Shown in pieces: positions 1 through 7,162 of a DNA stretch of 14,612 nt. The position numbers and the translations under genes were made by a program. The stretch's first letter is position 1. Each line of letters begins with the position of its first letter. Origin of the DNA: JBKHHU01 sp046539045 (GTDB taxonomy: Bacteria; Planctomycetota; Phycisphaerae; SM23-33); assembly GCA_046539045.1 (NCBI GenBank), contig JBKHHU010000073.1, positions 1 to 14,612 on the forward strand, read 5' to 3'. The notes under the pieces are model-generated. The model was given only the letters and a program-made list of their open reading frames with translations, made no database searches and was not told where the DNA came from.

Positions 1-2096
1 GAATCGGATCCGCGGTCGTGGTTGAGAATCAGGTTGCGCAGGATCGGGTAGGCCGATTCAGGCAGGTAGCCGTTCTGCTGGCAGCCAAAACAGCCGAGAA
101 GCGCCCGCGACAAGTCCAGATCGGAGTGGATGACCGCCGCCCTGTCTTTGATGTTCAGCGCTTGCAGAGGAGTGAAATTCTCCGGCAGCCTTGGGTGCGT
201 TTGCCGGGCCATCCGTGTGAGACGCGGCGCTTTGAGGGGGTAATCTGGGTGTTGCAGCGGCAGCCCGTTTAACTTCAGCGCGGTCTGAGTCGTGTTTTTC
301 GGCAGTTGTCTGCTGACCTGGTCCAGAACCTCCCTGCCTTTCATGTCGACCCACCCATTGTTTTCCCCCAGAAGCGTGTTGCCCTTGGCGACCCACAGGG
401 CGAGGCTCCGCCACTGCTTGCCACGGAGCTTCGTATCCTTGGGCAGGACGATCCACGCGAAGCTCGCGTTGGTCTTCGCGATCTTATCGATTTCGACGGT
501 TTCGATCTTCAGCTTCCTGCCGGTCTCCGCTTCGAACCGACGTGCCAGGGCCTGGGTTGCCAGTGGCTCGGGGTTCCAGTTCCCCTTAAAGCGAATCCGC
601 GCAATGGTGATTGGCTTCTTGTCGCTCAGCTTCGGTTCGGCAGGCCAGCGACCGAGGCGCAGTCTATGGAGGAAGCGATAGTCCGTAAGGAGCATCAGAT
701 TTGCGGGAAGTCGCCAACTGCGGCGACTGGTGACAATCTTGCCTTCCCGGAGCGGCGTGACCAGATCGGTCGGCGTGAGAAACATCATCGGTCGGGTGCC
801 GTTGGTACCGATCCACGCGTGCTGCAGGGGCCTCACGTCCAGTGCAAAGCCATACGCGGCGTGTTTGGCGGGCACCTTGGTCATGGCCCATTGCGGTAAA
901 ATTCGCATCCAAAGGGCTTTAACTGAATCTACAAACTTTTCCGGGGATCCGGTCGGGCTGGCCAGCACACATCCGCCGCGGAGGATGAACGTCTTGAGTC
1001 GCGATCGCTGCTGGGCCGAGAGCTTTACCGGGCCGCTGCCAGTGAGGATCGCCACCGGGGCATCCGGCCAGCGGTCCACTGGCTGGTCCATGTCAGCCAG
1101 TGCGACCCGGTAATCAGGCGGCATACAGAATAGAGGGGTAACGGCGCTGTTGAGCAGGGCGATCGCATGGCGACGGGGCGAGTCGTCTTGCTTGTATTGG
1201 AGCTGCATGAACATCGGTGGGCGCAATCGATCGAGCGTCAGAAGGGCCAGGGCAGTCGCCCGAGGACCGCCCCACGAGCCATCCCGTTTTTGTGAGGCGG
1301 CCAGTTGGGCGATAGCGGTCTCGATCCAGCGGCTGGCCGTTATGTCGCCTTTGCCCGTGACGCGTACCATCTCAGAGACCATCAGCATCTGTTCCGGCGT
1401 GAGCTTCGACGGCTGAAGGTTCTTCTCGATCCAGCCAAGCCCGGCGGCGATCGCCTTGTTGACATCGGGAGACGGCTTTCTTGAAAAAACGTGACACTGA
1501 CCCGCTGCCGTGAGATACGTGCCGATAATCGTCGGAACCAACTGGGACTGGCGCTGGCCCCATCCACCATCCTCATTCTGCTCGCCAATGATTTTGAGCC
1601 GGGAGAGCCAATAGTCCTTTGGGATCTCGATACGGGCTTCCGCCAAACCCTCAAAACCCAGAACTTCCCAGAACGCCGCCGAGGTCGCTGCAGGCCTTCG
1701 GGAAGCAGCCGCGAGCATCTGCTTGCCCATCGCCTGCATACATTTGCTGTACTTGCCCTGCCGCCCGCCGTAGAGTTTCATCCGATTCAGTGCCAGTACG
1801 AGTCGGGCCCGGTCGGCCTGTGTCTCCGGCGATGCGTCCTTCAGGTATGAAGCGGACTTTCCCAGGCGAGTTTGGCTGGTGCACATGGTGTCGCAAGCCA
1901 GCACGAGTGCGGTGATGTCTTCATCCCCGGTATCCCAACGCCCATTTTTCTGCTGCTGCGCCCAGAGATACTCGGCCGCAAGTACCTGGGCGTGCCTGTG
2001 ACGCTTTGCGAGGCTCTGTTGCGTATCCGCTGAGACGGCCGTCGTCGCGAGTGCGATCAGTATGTTGGCGAGCAGTGTCAGAGAGAAGCGAGGCAT
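1..2096 (-). CDS. Secreted DUF4159-like protein with terpene-cyclase-like repeats (partial, C-terminus off window)
   Basis: The frame is open without a stop from the ATG at 2096 to the window edge, giving 698 codons and lacking only the C-terminal end. An AAAGGAG ribosome site lies just upstream of the ATG. Residues 1-23 form a signal peptide (LLANILIALATTAVSA, then DT), so the protein is exported. The N-terminal half carries spaced motifs of the prenyltransferase/squalene-cyclase repeat (QW) type: QQKNGRWDTG near residue 49, QNEDGGWG near 178 and SQKRDGSWGG near 272. This suggests an alpha/alpha-toroid fold. From about residue 498, RIRFKGNWNPEPLATQAL resembles the start of DUF4159, a domain of unknown function that I recall following such repeats in planctomycete proteins. 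The C-terminal part includes LWVAKGNTLLGENNGW. No catalytic function can be assigned; the Asp-rich motif of true squalene cyclases was not seen. It is divergent in position from no other gene and has its own leader. Confidence 0.8.
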   Translation of the reverse strand, partial: MPRFSLTLLANILIALATTAVSADTQQSLAKRHRHAQVLAAEYLWAQQQKNGRWDTGDEDITALVLACDTMCTSQTRLGKSASYLKDASPETQADRARLVLALNRMKLYGGRQGKYSKCMQAMGKQMLAAASRRPAATSAAFWEVLGFEGLAEARIEIPKDYWLSRLKIIGEQNEDGGWGQRQSQLVPTIIGTYLTAAGQCHVFSRKPSPDVNKAIAAGLGWIEKNLQPSKLTPEQMLMVSEMVRVTGKGDITASRWIETAIAQLAASQKRDGSWGGPRATALALLTLDRLRPPMFMQLQYKQDDSPRRHAIALLNSAVTPLFCMPPDYRVALADMDQPVDRWPDAPVAILTGSGPVKLSAQQRSRLKTFILRGGCVLASPTGSPEKFVDSVKALWMRILPQWAMTKVPAKHAAYGFALDVRPLQHAWIGTNGTRPMMFLTPTDLVTPLREGKIVTSRRSWRLPANLMLLTDYRFLHRLRLGRWPAEPKLSDKKPITIARIRFKGNWNPEPLATQALARRFEAETGRKLKIETVEIDKIAKTNASFAWIVLPKDTKLRGKQWRSLALWVAKGNTLLGENNGWVDMKGREVLDQVSRQLPKNTTQTALKLNGLPLQHPDYPLKAPRLTRMARQTHPRLPENFTPLQALNIKDRAAVIHSDLDLSRALLGCFGCQQNGYLPESAYPILRNLILNHDRGSD

Positions 2097-2137
2097 GGCA
2101 GTCTCCTTTGTATCGGTGATCGTTCCCCGGTGCTTTT

Positions 2138-2143
2138 AGTATA
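2138..2143 (-). promoter_or_regulatory. Possible -10 box for the DUF4159-like gene
   Basis: On the minus strand TATACT lies about 42 nt upstream of the ATG at 2096. The hexamer 17 nt further upstream (TGCAAA) is a poor -35. A TTGACA occurs in the same leader but 31 nt from the -10, too far to pair with it. This is the best candidate in a short leader, not a firm promoter. Confidence 0.28.
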
Positions 2144-2157
2144 CCCAACTCCGCGGC

Positions 2158-2648
2158 TCATTTGCACTTCAGAATGTCAAGCGTGCACAGCCGCGCAAAG
2201 AGAGAGCCCCGGGAAAGCTGCTCCCGGGCTCGATCGGATTCATACATAAAGTCGTTCGGCTCCAGGAGCGTCAGCTTCCCGCTTTCCTCCCCGGCGACGA
2301 CGATGTACTCGGCCCCGCCCTGGGTATACTTCGCCGGCACCTGGTTGACGCCGACGACGTCCGCGAGGGTCCACAGCAGGTCGCCGGTTTTCGGGTCGAC
2401 CGCGGTAAGATCGCCCTCGCCGTGGGTCATGACCAGCACGTCGCCGATGACGACCGGGCTCATGTCATGCGACCAGCTTCCCAGGAGGCCGTAACTGACC
2501 TTCGCGTCACCCTTCTTCTGTGGAAGAGGATCACCTCCAGATCGGACTGCCCGTCCACCAGTTGGGGGATGGTGAACCGGAGGACGTCGGATGTTTCCTG
2601 TTCGGCAGGTTGTGCGGCGGCAAACGCGGGACAGAGAAGAATCGCCAA
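2158..2648 (-). pseudogene. Remnant of a PQQ-like (quinoprotein-type) beta-propeller gene
   Basis: Two minus-strand frames each hold part of a protein. Frame one (from a TTG at 2648, open further back to about 2700) reads like a signal peptide, LAILLCPAFAAAQPAEQ, then DVLRFTIPQLVDGQSDLEV, and stops at 2460. Frame two holds GLLGSWSHDMSPVVIGDVLV, then GDLTAVDPKTGDLLW and GGAEYIVVAGEESGKLTLLEP, a typical pair of PQQ-repeat blades, and ends at 2158 with a 28-residue tail unlike the repeat. The switch between frames falls around 2490-2560 and amounts to a one-base deletion (or two-base insertion). Intact PQQ-like propeller proteins have roughly 400 residues; fewer than 150 remain here, so an internal deletion is likely besides the frameshift. 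No ATG start is present. It lies directly behind the prfB terminator and has no clear promoter. Confidence 0.65.
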
Positions 2649-2684
2649 GACAGCAATCGTGCGATAGCCGTCGGGCCGTATAAC

Positions 2685-2716
2685 AAAAAACGGGCGGCAG
2701 CCGTAGGAGCCGCCCG
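2685..2716 (-). terminator. Intrinsic terminator of prfB
   Basis: Reading on the minus strand, an 8-bp perfect stem CGGGCGGC/GCCGCCCG (2716-2709 with 2698-2691) with a 10-nt loop is followed at once by six T residues (2690-2685). It sits 27 nt after the prfB stop codon, the expected place and orientation. Confidence 0.88.
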
Positions 2717-2742
2717 CCTATTATGGCGTGCCATCAGGCAGG

Positions 2743-3874
2743 CTACCCGCCGTTGTTGGCGTGGTGTTTGATGCCGGCCTTGTATTTGAGGTAGGCGTCG
2801 AGGAAGTCCTGGATATCGCCGTCGAGGATCTTGTCGGTGTGCGGGTTCTTCAGTTCGGTGCGTTCATCGCGGACCAGTTGGTACGGGTACAGGACATAGG
2901 AGCGGATCTGGTTGCCGAAGGCGATCTCGCCCTTGTCTCCGTACATCTTGGCCAGTTCGGCGTCGCGTTTGGCTTCCTCGTGCTGGTAGAGCTTGGCCTG
3001 CAGCATTTTGCGGGCTTCTGCCCGGTTCTTGTGCTGGGAGCGGTCGTTCTGACACTGCACGACGATTCCGGTGGGCTGGTGGGTCAGTCGGATGGCGCTG
3101 GAAGTCTTGTTGACGTGCTGCCCGCCGGCGCCGCTGGCCCGGTAGGTATCCTCACGCACCTCCTTGTCCCAGTCGACGTCGATCTCGATGTCGCCCATTT
3201 CGGGCAGGACGTCCACGGAGGCGAAGCTCGTGTGCCGGCGGTTCTGGGCGTCGAACGGGCTGACGCGGACGAGGCGATGCACGCCACGCTCGCAGGCGAG
3301 GTACCCGTAGGCATACGGGCCGGAGACACGCAGGGTGATCGAGCGGATGCCCGCTTCCTCACCGTCGGTGCGGTCGACCTCTTCGGCGGAGTATCCGTGT
3401 CGCTCGAAGTAGCGGAGGTACATCCGCATGAGCATGCTGGCCCAGTCGCAGCTTTCGGTCCCGCCGGCACCGGCATGGATGCTGAAGTAGCACCCGCCCG
3501 AATCGTGCGGTCCGGAGAGCAGCGTGCGGAGTTCGAGGCGCTCCAGTTCGCGATCGACTTTCTCTGCCTCTCCTGCCGCCTCGGCGAGATCCTCTTCGGA
3601 ATCGCCCTCGACGGCCAGTTCGTGCAGGACTTCGAGATCTTCGATGCGGCTGGTCATCTCCTCGACGGGCGAGACAATGCCCTTGGTGCTCTTGAGCTGC
3701 CGGACGGTCTCCTGGGCTCTCTCCTGGTTGTCCCAGAAGCTCGGGGAGGCCATCTTCTCTTCCAGTTGCGCCAGCGTTTTCTTCTTGCCGGCTAAGTCAA
3801 AGAGAGTCCCGGATGGATTCAATCCGGGCCCTGAGAGTTTCGATGGATTCTTTTACGTTGGATGCTTCGATCAT
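2743..3874 (-). CDS. prfB: Peptide chain release factor 2 (needs +1 programmed frameshift)
   Basis: RF2 recognises UAA and UGA stop codons on the ribosome and triggers peptide release. The gene is in two frames. The ATG at 3874 opens a 25-codon frame (MIEASNVKESIETLRARIES, then IRDSL) that ends at TGA 3799-3797. A +1 shift continues as DLAGKKKTLAQLEEKM and runs to TAG at 2743, giving 376 residues. Codon 26 as the shift site matches E. coli. The stop-recognition tripeptide SPF is at residues 205-207 and the catalytic GGQ at 250-252, the same numbers as in E. coli RF2. Residue 246 is Ala, as in most bacteria, rather than the Thr of E. coli K-12. No good Shine-Dalgarno is seen before the ATG at 3874, where a heptamer repeat occupies the expected spot. 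The alternative start at 3822 would omit the conserved N-terminus. A strong terminator follows. Confidence 0.96.
3796..3812 (-). promoter_or_regulatory. RF2 +1 programmed frameshift site
   Basis: On the minus strand the order is CCGGGA, CTCT, CTT, TGA, C. The slippery CTT TGA C is identical to the E. coli prfB site. Upstream lies a GGGA stretch that can act as the internal Shine-Dalgarno-like stimulator, here 4 nt from CTT against 3 nt in E. coli and with fewer purines. Low RF2 lets the ribosome shift and make more RF2, a known autoregulatory loop. Confidence 0.93.
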
Positions 3875-3884
3875 ATGGTTTTCA

Positions 3885-3912
3885 GGTAGTAGGTAGTAGG
3901 TAGTAGGTAGCA
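3885..3912. repeat. Heptanucleotide tandem repeat (GGTAGTA x4) in prfB leader
   Basis: Four head-to-tail copies of GGTAGTA on the plus strand (TACTACC on the minus strand); the fourth differs by one base (GGTAGCA). The array ends 10 nt before the prfB ATG at 3874, so in the mRNA it covers the position of the Shine-Dalgarno region. Such heptamer arrays recall the short tandemly repeated sequences known from cyanobacteria; the link is by resemblance only. Confidence 0.9.
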
Positions 3913-3913
3913 G

Positions 3914-3949
3914 GCCCAGCCGATACCGGAGCGGGTTAAGGCTCTGGGC
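3914..3949 (-). other. Short hairpin in the prfB leader
   Basis: GCCCAG (minus strand 3949-3944) can pair with CTGGGC (3919-3914), a 6-bp stem closing a 24-nt loop, with a possible CC/GG extension past a bulge. It is not followed by a T run, so it is not a terminator. It may merely be leader structure. Confidence 0.3.
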
Positions 3950-3966
3950 ACAGCAATAAACATTGT

Positions 3967-4000
3967 TCTCCGCGCCTCTGCGTCTCTGCGGCGAACGCAA
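3967..4000. repeat. Dispersed-type intergenic repeat with octamer period
   Basis: The plus strand reads as imperfect octamers CGCGCCTC, TGCGTCTC, TGCGGCGA from 3971, flanked by CATTGTTCTC and ACGCAAAG. The minus strand reads CGCAGAGACGCAGAGG, a sequence type I recall as recurring between genes in many unrelated bacterial genomes. It lies between the isomerase stop and the prfB start and contains no gene. Confidence 0.55.
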
Positions 4001-4020
4001 AGATGCTCTTTATTCTATCG

Positions 4021-4713
4021 TCATTCGGCCGCAGGATATTCCGTGCAGAGCAGCCACTTGGGTTCTTCGTCTTCCTCGATGCCCGGGAAACGGCCGAGAG
4101 GTTCGAGGAAGCGATTGTCATTCTCATCGTCATTGACGCGGCTGACTTCTCCGACCAGCACGGTGCCTTTTCCCTGCTCGCCGTAGAAGTTGTGGTACAT
4201 GTACGGTGGGAGCGTGACCGACTGGCCCGGGGCCAGGATGAGCTTTCCGCCGGCGGGGATGTCCTTCCGCACGCCGTCGACCGAGACGTTCACCTCGTTG
4301 ACTTCATCCAGTTGCTCTGTGTCCGGGTCGGCGTTCCACAGCTCGATCACCAGATTGCCCCCGCCGCGGTTGATGATGTCTTCCATCTTCGACCAGTGGA
4401 AGTGTGTCGGCGTCAGCTGGCTCTCGCGGACGATCATCACCTTCTCGCAATAATCCTTCAGCATCGCATCGGGGGAATCGCTGAGCACGCCGTTGCGGAT
4501 CGTGAACGCGGTCAGCCCGCACTCGGAGAATCTGTCGGTGCAGAAGTCTGTGACATCCCAGCCGAGCCCGCATTCGCGGATTTCGTCGGCCTCCTCTCCC
4601 ACCTGTTCCCATTCCTGTGGGCTCCACGTGGCCCATTCGGGCAGGTGAAAGTTCTGCTGTCCGCAGAAGTCGTATGCCTGCTGGAGGTATTGGTTGATCT
4701 CGCTACGTTTCAT
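4021..4713 (-). CDS. D-lyxose ketol-isomerase-type cupin
   Basis: This 230-residue protein matches the D-lyxose isomerase (formerly DUF1498, B. subtilis YdaE-like) family in length and motifs. Family members interconvert D-lyxose and D-xylulose (and often D-mannose and D-fructose) using a divalent metal in a cupin barrel in the cytoplasm. The start MKRSEINQYL is typical. The metal-binding set is present: H104 and H106 in TPTHFHWSK, E111 in KMEDII and H174 in YMYHNFYG; K109 is also conserved. The stop is TGA at 4021. A promoter lies about 50 nt upstream of the ATG. No sugar transporter, kinase or regulator is nearby, so the physiological substrate cannot be read from context. The gene precedes prfB on the same strand with a 146-nt gap that has no terminator, so read-through into prfB is possible. 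Confidence 0.85.
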   Translation of the reverse strand: MKRSEINQYLQQAYDFCGQQNFHLPEWATWSPQEWEQVGEEADEIRECGLGWDVTDFCTDRFSECGLTAFTIRNGVLSDSPDAMLKDYCEKVMIVRESQLTPTHFHWSKMEDIINRGGGNLVIELWNADPDTEQLDEVNEVNVSVDGVRKDIPAGGKLILAPGQSVTLPPYMYHNFYGEQGKGTVLVGEVSRVNDDENDNRFLEPLGRFPGIEEDEEPKWLLCTEYPAAE

Positions 4714-4758
4714 GAACGGTTCCGTTGTCTGTGGGTTGGGGTTTTCGAGTCACCGGCG

Positions 4759-4787
4759 ATTGTACGGTAAGGCCCCCGGTTGGGCAA
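4759..4787 (-). promoter_or_regulatory. Sigma-70-type promoter of the lyxose isomerase gene
   Basis: On the minus strand TTGCCC (4787-4782), a 17-nt spacer and TACAAT (4764-4759) match the -35/-10 consensus at 4/6 and 5/6. The -10 ends 45 nt before the ATG at 4713. A short inverted repeat AACGG-AA-CCGTT lies at 4715-4726, between the promoter and the start codon. Confidence 0.5.
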
Positions 4788-4837
4788 GGAGACCACGCCA
4801 GGCGGTTGCGATTTTGCTCGTCCTAGCCGAGCGTAGG

Positions 4838-7162
4838 CTACTGATTGGCCCGTTCTTCGGCATTGGAGAGCAGCGATTTGCGGATGATGCCAAGCAGGTC
4901 GTCAGGCGAATACGGTTTCTGGATCAGAGCAGAATCGTCGGGCAGGGAGTTCTCGCCGGCAGCATCGTAGCTGTATCCGCTGCTGAAGATGACCGGAATG
5001 TCCAGTCCCTGTGCGCGGATCTCTCGATAGACGTCCCTGCCGCCGACGCGAGGCATGATCACGTCCAGAACGGCCAGGTCGATCTCGTCGGTGTGCTCAA
5101 GAAGCAGATCACAGGCATCCTTCCCGTCCTCTGCGACGAGCAGTTCGTACCCTGCCTTCTGCAGGATCTTGACCGACAGGTTTCGAACCAGTTCGTCGTC
5201 CTCCGCCAGAAGGATCGTGCCCGAGCCGCCATGTTGCTCGCGTCGTTTCCGTTCGGTGGGGGTCGGTACGTAGCTGTTTTCGTCGGTGGTGCTCCCTGCT
5301 GAGGGGAAATAGATCTGGAAATCGGCCCCGTTGCCCGGGTTGCTTTCCAGGTGGATCAATCCGTCGTGCCGTTTGGCGATTCCATACACGGTTGCCAAAC
5401 CCAATCCGGTGCCCTGGCCGACTTCTTTGGTCGTGTAGAACGGTTCGAAGATGCGGTCCTTTTCCTCGGTGGCGATGCCTTTGCCATTATCGGCTACGCT
5501 GAGGACCACGTATTTCCCCGGTTCGGCCCATGGCTTGTTGCGGGCCGATTCCTTGTCAATGGTCGCGTTGCCTGTCCTGATGGTAAGCGTACCGCCTTCG
5601 GGCATGGCGTCGCGGGCGTTGACACAGAGATTCATAATCACCTGCTCGATCTGCCCGGGGTCGGCGTAAATTGCGTCAAGCGGTTGACCGCAGTGTACGC
5701 GCAGATCAATGTGTTCGCCGATGACCCGGCGGAGGATCTTCGTGAGGTTGTTGATGGTGACATTGATGTCCATCAGCTTCGGCTGGAGCGTTTCACGGCG
5801 GCTGAAGGTCAGCAATTGACGGGTCAGGTCGGCCGCCCGTTGCGAGGCCTTTCGTACCTCCTCCAGATACCCCCGAATATGGTCGTCGTCTTCCACATCG
5901 GTCAGGCAAAGCTCGGTATAGCCCTGTATAGCCTGCAGCAGGTTATTGAAATCGTGGGCGATTCCGCCAGCCAGTTGCCCGACGGCTTCCATTTTCTGTG
6001 CCTGTCGCAACTGGGTTTCCAACTGCTTCTGGTTGGTCACGTCGCGGAAAACGAGAACCGCTCCGACGGTTCTGCCTTCCGGGTCGCGGATGGGAGAGGC
6101 ACTGTCGGCGATATCGGTGCGTTTACCGTCGCGGGAGACCAGCACGGATTCGGACGGGATTCCGGTAGGAGAGCCCGTTTCCACCGCGATGCGGGCAGGG
6201 CAGGCCACTTCCCGCCCGTCGGGGGTTTCGACCTGGAACACCTCCCTCAAGGGCAAGCCGATGGCTTCCTCGGACTGGTATCCGGTAAGCTTCTCCGCTA
6301 CAGGGTTCATCCGGGTGATGGTGGTGTCCGCGTCGGTGGCAATTACCGCATCGCCAATGGAATCCAGCGTGATCCGCAGATCGCCCTCCCGCTGGCGCAG
6401 GGCATCCTCTGCCAGAATGCGCTCAGCCACCTCGCTCTGGAGCTTCTGTAAGGTTTCCTTAAGGCGTCCGCTCATCTGGTTATAGGCTTCGGCAAGCTCG
6501 CCCACTTCATCGCTGCTGTGGATGTCGACTTTCTCTCCGGGGCCCCGCTGCTCGGCGCGTCCCATCGCGGCGGTGAGTGATTGAATCGGCTTGTTGATCG
6601 TCCGCCAGATCATGAGGTTCAGCGTGATCATCATGATCGCCAGAGCCGAGAGCAGAAACGCGCCGAACAGGAGGTAAGCCGTCGTCCGTTCGCGCTGTTG
6701 CTCGGCAAGAGAATAGCTGACCCGGATATAGCCCAAAGTCTCGCCTGCTGCCCGTATCGGCTGGTCGAATCGCATTGCTTCCACGCCCCCCAACTCCATG
6801 CGGGTCACGCTGGTGTCCTCCAGCGGCTCGATGTTCGCTGCCGGGGCGGGAATCCCCTTCTTGGCTGCGCGCTGCAGGGCCTGACCGTCGCGGTCGTAGA
6901 CAGCTACACTGAACACAGCCTGCAGATCAACCAATTCCTGCAGACGGATCTGCAGGGCCCTGCTGCGCCGTTCGTAAATCTCATTGGCCAGGTCCTGCCG
7001 TTCCCGCTGTACGAGGGCGGATACGAATTCCTCGGCGCCGGCGATAGAGTTGGCTGTCCGGATCTGCTGCAGCGGTATGATGATCAGCGCGAACACCACC
7101 GCCACCAGGAGAAATGTCATGAGGATAGCCAGGTTCACTTTGTGACTGAGCTGCAATTTCAC
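4838..7162 (-). CDS. Membrane hybrid sensor histidine kinase (HAMP-PAS-HisKA-HATPase-REC)
   Basis: This 774-residue inner-membrane kinase has TM1 at about 11-30, an extracytoplasmic sensor region 31-160, TM2 at 161-185, HAMP 186-240, PAS about 260-375 (MNPVAEKLTGY), HisKA with GGIAHDFNN and phospho-acceptor H403, and a HATPase with N box NLCVNARDAM (511-520), DNGKGI (558-563), F box IFEPFYTTK and G2 box GQGTGLGLA. A C-terminal receiver follows from about 648 with acidic pair D655/D656, acceptor D700 (LAVLDVIMP) and K749. All key residues are present, so autophosphorylation and intramolecular phosphotransfer are expected. The start is GTG at 7162; its GTGA overlaps the TGA of the upstream binding-protein gene, with GGAG 9 nt upstream, so the two are translationally coupled. 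No DNA-binding response regulator is in the window; the output partner is elsewhere or uses the REC domain via an Hpt protein. Confidence 0.93.
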   Translation of the reverse strand: MKLQLSHKVNLAILMTFLLVAVVFALIIIPLQQIRTANSIAGAEEFVSALVQRERQDLANEIYERRSRALQIRLQELVDLQAVFSVAVYDRDGQALQRAAKKGIPAPAANIEPLEDTSVTRMELGGVEAMRFDQPIRAAGETLGYIRVSYSLAEQQRERTTAYLLFGAFLLSALAIMMITLNLMIWRTINKPIQSLTAAMGRAEQRGPGEKVDIHSSDEVGELAEAYNQMSGRLKETLQKLQSEVAERILAEDALRQREGDLRITLDSIGDAVIATDADTTITRMNPVAEKLTGYQSEEAIGLPLREVFQVETPDGREVACPARIAVETGSPTGIPSESVLVSRDGKRTDIADSASPIRDPEGRTVGAVLVFRDVTNQKQLETQLRQAQKMEAVGQLAGGIAHDFNNLLQAIQGYTELCLTDVEDDDHIRGYLEEVRKASQRAADLTRQLLTFSRRETLQPKLMDINVTINNLTKILRRVIGEHIDLRVHCGQPLDAIYADPGQIEQVIMNLCVNARDAMPEGGTLTIRTGNATIDKESARNKPWAEPGKYVVLSVADNGKGIATEEKDRIFEPFYTTKEVGQGTGLGLATVYGIAKRHDGLIHLESNPGNGADFQIYFPSAGSTTDENSYVPTPTERKRREQHGGSGTILLAEDDELVRNLSVKILQKAGYELLVAEDGKDACDLLLEHTDEIDLAVLDVIMPRVGGRDVYREIRAQGLDIPVIFSSGYSYDAAGENSLPDDSALIQKPYSPDDLLGIIRKSLLSNAEERANQ

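Noticed and set aside
2728..3795. Long plus-strand open frame (355 codons) opposite prfB
   Set aside because: It is the mirror frame of a high-GC gene; the minus strand encodes unmistakable RF2, and the plus frame has no recognisable motif or ribosome site.
3797..4000. A 67-residue minus-strand frame starting at 4000 as a separate small gene
   Set aside because: Only its last 25 codons are real, being the zero-frame N-terminus of prfB; the upstream part is translated repeat DNA.
3880..4000. CRISPR array in the prfB leader
   Set aside because: The repeats are 7-8 bp direct tandem units with no spacers and no cas genes nearby.
4780..4837. Terminator after the histidine kinase gene
   Set aside because: TAGCC/GGCTA gives only a 5-bp stem and no T run follows on the minus strand.
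5351..6451. Plus-strand open frame of 366 codons opposite the histidine kinase
   Set aside because: Fully antisense to HisKA and HATPase motifs that are clearly coding on the minus strand.
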